Shown here: positions 21,346 to 28,463 of the stretch, one piece after another | Layout: each line of letters opens with the position of its first letter | Position numbering within the stretch: position 1 is the first letter of the stretch | Source: Dinochytrium kinnereticum | Lineage: Eukaryota; Chytridiomycota; Chytridiomycetes; Chytridiales; Chytridiaceae | NCBI GenBank assembly: GCA_027604005.1 | Contig: JADGJT010000306.1 | Coordinates: 1-28,463 of the forward strand | Direction: 5' to 3' | DNA length: 28,463 nt | Translations under genes and position numbers: made by a program | Notes under the pieces: generated by a model | The model's input: the letters and a program-made list of their open reading frames with translations, nothing else | The model's database searches: none | Told to the model about the DNA's origin: nothing

Positions 21346-24300
21346 TTACTCGTGTTTGACTTTTCGCTCATGGTCATCCGCAATTTCTTGAATAAGCTGT
21401 GCGTTGGCAGGCCCTGTGGCGTCAACAAGGGCCCTAAAGTGACCCCCTGTGTTTCTTAAGAGGTTGGAGGGTGTGTCAAACTCAACCATTTTGCCAGCGT
21501 CCAACACAACGACGCGATCAAAATCGGCAATCGTGTTGAGGCGATGGGCGATAGAGATCACCGTTGCGTCGGAAAAGTGACTTTGAATAGATGATTGAAT
21601 CAAAGCGTCGGCGGCAGCATCCACTGAGGAAGAGGCTTCGTCCATCACAAGGATTCGAGGTCGAGCGCAGAGAGCTCGAGCGAGGATCAGGAGCTGTCTC
21701 TGTCCCACGGACAGATTTCCCCCGTTTTCCTCAACGAGAGCCTCCAGCTTTTCCTCTTTTGATGAGATGAACTCTTTCAAACCAACCATCTGAAGCGCAT
21801 CCCAGACCTTGACGTCATCGTAGTTGCTCTCAGGATCAATGTTTGATCGAATGGTGCCAGTGAATAACACGGGCTCTTGTGGGATAATCTGTAACCTTTC
21901 ACGTAGGGTCTTCAGTCCAAGTTTGGATATGTCTTTGCCGTCAATGGAGATAGACCCTGCATGAGGCTCCACAAGCCTGAATAGAGCCGTCAAGAAAGTC
22001 GATTTCCCACTTCCAGTGCGTCCAACGATGCCAATTTTCTCTCCAGGCCGAATCGACAACGTTAACCCCTTAATCACAGGCTCCGCCATGGAGGCGTACT
22101 TGACGTCTAGATCCTTAACCTCGATAGCTCCAGCATTCGGCCAAGCTTTCTTCTCTGGGTCAGTGGGCAGCTCACGCGCAGCCTCGCGAGGAAGATTATT
22201 GCAGTACTCGAGGAGACGCTCAACCGCAATCATTTCCGACTCTAGCATAGCAATAAACATGACAAAGACCCAAAGCCCGACAGAGAGCTCGCTCGACGTG
22301 GTGATGGCAAGACCCATGAGCGATGCAGGAATGGCTGTCGACAAAACACCAAATATGGTCACGAAGAGGATGACGAGAGAGGTGACCAACTGAATGCGAA
22401 TGGAAAGCCAAACGCGAACAGACATGCCAGCGTACAGAGGCTTGTTCGATCGGTCGAGATACATGAGAAGGTCTCCAATCATGCGATCTTCGGCCTAGTA
22501 AATGTTAATGAATAAGTATTAAGAGGATGCAAGAGACATGCTAGGAAGGCAAAGCTGAAAATGCTTACCTTAAAAGCCCTAAGAGATGCGATTCCACTAA
22601 GGCACTCCGATATATGCGCATTCAGAGGGGACTTTTCGACAGCAGTCAGGCGCTTAAGTTCTCTGGAGCTGCTGCGGTAGAGTTGCAAAAAGAAGGAAAA
22701 AACTACCAAAAGCAACCCGAAAAGGATCAAGACGTATGGAGTGGTGTAGGCGAGAGAGACAAGCGCAGAAAGAATCATTGACAGCGCGAAGAACTGCGGT
22801 GGGTTGGATATGTAAGTTGATAGTTGTGGGTGAAATGTAGGGATAGGACGAGAGAAAAAAAACCTACAAAGTTGAGAAGTAACATCCAGATCTGCCGGTC
22901 GATACTTTCAATATCTTTCGACAACCGGTTGAGAATACGTCCGATGGGCTTTGAAGAGAAAAAAGTCAAAAAAAAACGGAAATGCCAAAGTGAAAGTAAA
23001 TACCTGTGAGTCAAAGAAAGACATGGGGGCGAGCAAAAGGCCCGCCATCGTATCTTTGTGAATCTGCTTTCCAGCCAGGAACCCAGTTGCCGTAATGACC
23101 CAAGAGCAAGAGACTGAGCAAAGAAACAAGTTAGCCTTTCGAGAAAAAGAAGTAACGGCCAAAACATCAAAGCAAGTAAAGATACTAACCGGTAGAGATA
23201 ATGCTGAAGGCCCCGACTCCAGCATACCCGTACAAGAAGGCGTCATTTCCAATTCCAAACTTTCTATCACTCCACCAAACCAGCCAAAGTGACCTTGTAA
23301 CCATCCCTACAGTCTGAAAAAAGAACAAAAGAAGGATGACCGACACCACTGGTGTCCCACCAGCCATTTTGAAGTACGCTTTCACGACCGAAAACTTAAG
23401 AGATCCACGTTGTCGGTCTTCAACCGCAATGAGGTTTCCGCCTTTGGGGCCAGAAGGTCGCTCGGCGGTATCAGACTTTTCGTCCTTTAAAGGTTCGACG
23501 ATGTCGGTTGAGTCGGTATTGATGTTTGTTTCAGAGTGCTGATCCGTCTGAGAAATATGAGAGATAGGTCAATAGAAATCATCAAGGCAAGCAATGGTGG
23601 CATTCCTGGTACCTTGTAATCCTTCATCAGTTCCTTCAGGACTCCGGTGGCAGTTTGCTCCGACATGAGTACCTCATAGGTACCATCCTCAACCACCGTA
23701 CCACCAGCCATAACAATAATGCGATCAACTCTAGGAAGAATATGCAGCTGATGTGTAATCAAGACTCGAGTCTTCCCAGCCAAAGCACCCAAAATACAGT
23801 CGTCAAACACTGCCTTTCCAACCTGAGCGTCAAGCGCCGAAAGAGGGTCATCCAAAAAGTAAACATCAGCCTCATCGTAAACTGCCCTAGCAAGGGCCAA
23901 CCTAGCCTTCTGACCACCAGAGAGAGTGATACCCTTTTCACCAACCTCAGTCGCGAGACCATTGTCCATCATCTCAATATCGCGAATGAGACCACATGAT
24001 CGCACCGCGGTGGCGAGGCGGGACTCGTCTTTGGGAAGACCAAAGAGAATGTTCTTTTCGACTGTTTGACTGAGAAGCCATGGCTGCTGTTGACAGAGGG
24101 CGGCCTTGCCGTTCACAGAAATACTTCCAGAGACGGTGGTCATTTCCCCAAGGCAGGCAGAAATGAGAGATGATTTTCCCGAACCTTCATAAAAGATTCA
24201 TTAGAAAACAAAGAGATGGGGGAAATATTGCAAAAGTCCAAGGAAGAAAACATACCAACAACACCCACAACGGCAGTCAGCTCGCCGCGATTGATGGAAA

Positions 24301-26266
24301 GGTTGAGATCCTTGAAGAACGGCTCATTGCTAATCTTAACTTTCTCTTTTTCCTCGCTGTCCTTGCCGACCGTCTCCTCAGAGGCCGTATCAGCTTTAAC
24401 CTCCACCACGTCCTTCGTCTTCTTATCCTTCGTGTCCTTCTTCTCCTTCTTTTTCTTTCCTTTCTTGCCCTCCTCTTCCTCCTTGGGAGCCACCTCCCAC
24501 TTAACAGTAGCATTTCGAATGACCACAACGTCATTGTCACCATCCGCGGGTTTCGAAGAAGAAATGGAAGAATGGATCGTCTCGACGCGCTCGGATGCGA
24601 CCAAAAACTTTTCAATACGTTTCAATGCGACTGCACCAGCAGAAATAGCTCTAAAAAGAAACGCGTTAAGCAAGTCTCGAAGAAGAAAAGAAAAAGAAAA
24701 GAAAAGAAAAAAAAGGTGTGACTATGCTTACCCTATCGCCTGTGGAAGAGCCTGCATGGGCTGGAAGAGCGTGCTAAAGTAAAGCAAGGCGGGGAAGATC
24801 ACCGCAGGGTCGATAGAACCCCCATTGCCTTTCGCATACAAAAGGAAGGAGACTGGAGCGAGCATGTTAATCCAATGTGAAAGACTCCAATGTGAAAGTC
24901 ATCAACGAAAGAACGAGAGAGCGGTAAGCATACGAACCGATAGGCATCAGAGAGCTAGGAAGATCCGCCAAAAGCAGCAAGAAAGAGACAGCAATGAGAT
25001 ATTTGGTCATGGCCGAAAGTTGAATCTCCCTAGCCTTATCAACAGCAGCATGCTGAAAGTCTTCAGCAGCGCGCAACTTCACAATCTTGATCCCCATCAA
25101 AAGCTCACGAAGTGTTTTGATCCTCCCATCCTCAGCGCGCATGTACGCTCCCATGTACTTTGCGAAAAGGCTTGACGCCCCAGTGGTTAAGATCAGAGTG
25201 ATGAAGATAACAATGGCGGCTGGGTAAATACTGATGCCGATAAGGCGGACGAGGAATACGATTGTGAGGATAAGCTGGATGGGGATTGAGATGATGCTTC
25301 CAAGCTGGAAGAAGGCATTGGAGAGCTGCTCAGTGTCCACGTTCACCATGGAGAGAATGCGGCCCTGACGAAAGCATGAGTTGGCAAAAAAGTGATGCAT
25401 GATGCAGTCAGTAAAGGACAGTAAAAAAAAAAAAGATGCGCAAGAAGAAAAAGAAGACACACCTCATTGAATTCCTTTGAAGAAGCGTTTGAGAGCTTCA
25501 AAGCCTTTCGGAAGATGGCAGTACGAAGAACACCCTGCACATTGAACTGAAAGTTTCTAATCATCTGAATGTAGGTCGGGTCGGCAACAGCATTGACGAG
25601 CGAGACAACAAACAAAAGGAAACACAGTCCAAGACCCGAATCAGCGAAAGGAACACCACTGGCCGACCCAACAGCTTGCCTTAAGCTTTCAGGCAGATCT
25701 CGTTTCTGAATGTACAGAATGATGGCCTGTAGAACGAATGGGAGGTAGAGGGATGCAGCGACGGAGATGAGTTGGAAGAAGATGCCGAGGTAGAGGTAGG
25801 ACCCATAAGTCCGGAAGATGAACGGGGCGACACTGGGAGGCTTTGGTTGGGGGTTGGTGGGCTGTTCGGCTGGGTCCAATGGACGGGGATAAGCCTGAAG
25901 GTGTTCAGCCACCTGCTGATCAAAGGGCTCAAGACATCTGGACAAGGCAGCAGCTCGGTCACCTGGCTTCAGAAGAGGGATATCCTAAGATGTGGAAAAG
26001 GCACGCATGCGCAAGTTGAGTCAAAATCTTCTACTTTAGAACGGAGAAAAGCAATAACCAACCTCGACCTCCAGCGGTTTCTTGAGCGAAGTCTTCATCA
26101 TGTTGTTGAGGTAGGTGAGTCCGAAAAAGGTCAGCGGGTCTTTGGCCTCCATGACCTCAGTATTCGGCGGCGACACCGAGACTGCTTCTTGTGGTGGCTT
26201 TTCGTCCACCACGACTGATAGAAAGGTAGGAGTGGTTTTCTCGTCCTTTCCCTTCTTTTCGACCAT
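21346..26266 (-). CDS. ABCC (MRP-type) transporter B, 1387 aa, 11 exons
   Basis: Exons (minus): 26266-26063, 25984-25463, 25364-24938, 24852-24732, 24650-24256, 24184-23613, 23547-23190, 23113-23004, 22948-22868, 22793-22569, 22494-21346 (4164 nt, in frame). It is a short ABCC like gene A. Motifs are LKLSNASSKEFNEGRI and VNVDTEQL in TMD1. NBD1 has GVVGSGKSS (about 554-562), LSGGQKAR and VYFLDDP, where Asp replaces the catalytic Glu. NBD2 has GRTGSGKS (about 1163), LSVGQRQL, ILVMDEASSSVD and IAHR. Between the A-loop strand (ATVKWEV) and the first strand before Walker A lies a roughly 50-residue insert of mostly Lys, Glu and Asp (EEEEGKKGKKKKEKKDTKDK), absent from gene A. The start at 26266 (MVEKKGK) matches gene A's layout; the frame stays open to an ATG at 26419. 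Substrate unknown. Confidence 0.92.
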
Positions 26267-27119
26267 GATATTAGGGGATGCAGCGGCAAGTGTGTCGGAG
26301 GATGGTTGCGGGAGGCGTGATTGATGAATTGAATGCAGTAAGAGGGATAGGAGCGTGTGCTCACAGGTCAAAGTATCGTATGAAGCCTTATGCAGGAGGG
26401 GTAGGGCTTCAACCGACACAGCTATTTATCATGGAATAACGAAGGGATGCTTTATTCGCATCCATTCCAACGCCCCGCATCTGGCAGATGCAGCTAGGCG
26501 TGGAGAACGTCCCACAATAATATCAAAAACATGGAAAGTCACTCTGCCTGGCGTGACGCGTCAAGAAGATCCATGGGCAACCCTTTTTGCCCAGCCGAAT
26601 GTCCTGTCTTTTGCAACTACGCCTTGCGCAACATGCAGGGTGTGATTTTTACACCTCACACGAAACGACTTAAAACTGCCAGAGAACACCGAGTTTGAAC
26701 CATCAGGACGCGTGTCAACAAAAAAAAAACACTCTCCATGATTTGACGAGAGTTTAGTTTGGTGAAAAGACGATGATTGCCGATTACGCGGCCGACGGGA
26801 TCCACGCGTCTTCCGCATCATTCGTTTGAGTTCTCTCACAGCAAACTCACTAGACTACCTTGACAGCCCCCTCTACGTTTTCCATCCCCGTCTCATCCTC
26901 TTGTTTCATGATTTCAACAATGGAAAGAGATTTCAGCAATGGAAGGAGGTCCTTACCGTGCGGAAAGCAGAGCAACAACCCATCCTTTCCCCAAGTTTAT
27001 TCCATCTTATCCCAACTTATTCGTCGCCTTCTTTTTTCTTTTCTTTTCATGGCACATGAGGACCAAAAGTAGGCCCATATCATCTTCCAAGAACCCACCA
27101 CCACCACTCCTCATCACCG
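26267..27119 (-). promoter_or_regulatory. Upstream region of ABCC gene B with three ACGCGT sites
   Basis: The 853 bp between genes B and C has no credible ORF. ACGCGT occurs three times within 260 bp: 26556-26561 (inside the 10-bp palindrome TGACGCGTCA), 26708-26713 and 26804-26809. A TATA-like GATAAATAG lies on the minus strand at 26430-26422. A 7-bp stem with a 6-base loop (TGGGCAA / TTGCCCA) is at 26574-26593. ACGCGT is the core of MBF-type cell-cycle boxes in yeasts; whether it acts so here is inference. Confidence 0.4.
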
Positions 27120-28344
27120 TCAAAAAAAGACCCCCGCGACCCCCCCGGCAATCCTCCTCTCATGCTCAACAGCAACCTCCTCAATCACCGCAGCATTCTC
27201 AACCCCAGTGGCATCCACCAGCCCTCTAAAAACACCCAAAGGCCTCCTCAACAGGGTCAAAGGCGTATCAAACTCCACCAACCTCCCCGCCTGCATGACG
27301 ACAACGCGGTCAAAATTCGCAATCGTGTTCAGACGATGCGCTATCGAGATCACCGTGGCATCCGCGAAATGCGTCTGAATCGCTTCCTGGACCTTGGCAT
27401 CCGTCAACGGGTCCACCGAGGACGACGCTTCATCCATGATCAGGATCTTGGGTTTCACGCAGAGAACTCGAGCGAGGATGATAAGTTGACGTTGACCGAC
27501 CGAGAGGTTGTCACCGTTATCTTCAACAGGGGTTTCAAGTTTCTCCTTCTTGGAAGCAACGAAATCACGAAGCCCGACCGTCTCCAGAGCGCTCCAGATC
27601 ATGGTGTCATCAAACTCATCCTCAGTGTCAATGTTGCTTCGAATCGTCCCAACAAACAAGACAGGGTCTTGAGGAATGATCTGAAGCCCACCACGAAGCG
27701 TCTTCAACCCAAGCTGAGTGATGTCTATCCCATCAATCATGATCGTCCCAGCAGAAGGCTCGACCAGCCGAAACAGGCAAGACAAAAACGATGACTTCCC
27801 GCTCCCAGTCCTCCCAACAATCCCAATCTTCTCACCAGGTAGAATCGAGAACGTCAAATCCCTTATAACAGGCTCATCCATCGACTCATACCGGACCTGC
27901 AGATTCTTCACCTCAATGCCTCCTTCCCGAGGCCACTCCAATTTCTTGGGATCCGTCGGTCGATGTCGATCCGATTCTCTGGGAAGATTCTTGCAATACT
28001 CCAGAAGCCGTTCGACACCAACGAGATCAGCCTCAAGGTGAGTAAAGATGTCAAGAAGAAAGACGATTCTCTCGTTCAAACCAGTCCCAGATTCAATGGC
28101 AAGTCCAAAAAAGGAGGCGGAGAAGCCTTGGGAAAGCATGCCATACATAGAGATGAAGAGGATCAAAAGAGACGAGACAAACTGATGTGGGAGGAGGGGG
28201 GGCGTCGTGAGCGAAAAGCATTACATCAGGAATACTCACGTCTATTCGAACAGAGAGCCAACCTGCCACCGACCTCTGAGCAAAGATCGGTGCATTGGAT
28301 CGATCGATCAGCTCTCGAAGCCTTTGAATCATCCTGTCCTCTGC
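27120..28344 (-). CDS. ABCC (MRP-type) transporter C, C-terminal part only; gene continues past right edge
   Basis: Two terminal exons are visible: 28344-28240 (105 nt) and 28181-27120 (1062 nt including stop). They encode the end of TMD2, starting AEDRMIQRLRELIDRSN, and a complete NBD2. That domain has Walker A GRTGSGKSS, Q-loop IIPQDPVLF, signature LSVGQRQL, Walker B ILIMDEASSSVD with catalytic Glu, and the H-loop IAHRLNTIANFDRVVVM. The last residues are Ala/Gly-rich (GGVAGVFF). The 105-nt exon matches the corresponding exon of gene A in length and borders, with the next exon starting FVSS against FFSA in A; gene B has lost this intron. Positions 28345-28463 are intron, so TMD1, NBD1 and most of TMD2 lie outside the window. 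It is the third tandem member of the cluster; substrate unknown. Confidence 0.92.
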
Positions 28345-28463
28345 CTGAAATCCCCAAAAAAGTTAAAAAAAAAAAGAGTTAGAGAATACCCCAAAACCGT
28401 ATCCTCTCCTCCAACCCCCTAACTTCCAATAAAACGAGACGACCAGAAACCCCATCCCAAAAA

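Noticed and set aside
24170..24782. Two overlapping plus-strand ORFs of about 185 codons rich in Leu, Ser, Phe and Lys
   Set aside because: They are antisense shadows of the Lys/Glu-rich insert and TMD1-NBD1 exon of ABCC-B.

Overview
This is a eukaryotic window, most likely from a zoosporic (chytrid-like) fungus. The genes carry many short introns with GT..AG borders. A Pol III tRNA gene with an initiator-type T-loop is present, and a decayed Ty3/gypsy retroelement lies at the left edge. The fungal-type gene set includes a cyclic-nucleotide-gated (CNG/HCN-type) channel, a family I know from zoosporic fungi such as Blastocladiella but not from yeasts or moulds. The lineage call is inference. 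The exon models were assembled by hand; each sums to a whole number of codons and keeps the reading frame through all junctions.

Layout: 233-509 holds a broken Ty3/gypsy integrase tail, followed by sequence that may contain its polypurine tract and 3' LTR. An initiator tRNA-Met lies at 1834-1905 (+). A Yip1-family Golgi/endosome membrane protein is at 2428-3960 (-, 7 exons, 297 aa). About 970 bp that I could not resolve follows, with coding-like minus-strand pieces and then a TATA/CRE-like promoter. A universal stress protein is at 4930-5778 (+, 4 exons, 202 aa). A full-length kinesin-3 (Unc104/KIF1 type) is at 6388-13033 (+, 11 exons, 1833 aa).

The right half is a minus-strand block. The CNG-type channel is at 13135-16089 (11 exons, 836 aa) and ends 101 bp from the convergent kinesin gene. 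Three short-type ABCC (MRP-like) transporters follow, head to tail: A (16252-21040), B (21346-26266) and C (27120 to beyond the right edge; only the C-terminal half is visible). Several exon lengths are identical among them (572, 225 and 105 nt), which marks them as tandem duplicates that later gained or lost individual introns.

How the genes might connect: kinesin-3 and the Yip1 protein both belong to membrane trafficking, and the stress protein is an ATP-binding cytosolic factor. The most suggestive neighbourhood is a cyclic-nucleotide-gated channel beside three short ABCC exporters, because some animal short ABCCs (ABCC4/5) export cAMP and cGMP. A functional link here is only a hypothesis. 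No cyclase, phosphodiesterase or rhodopsin is visible in the window.
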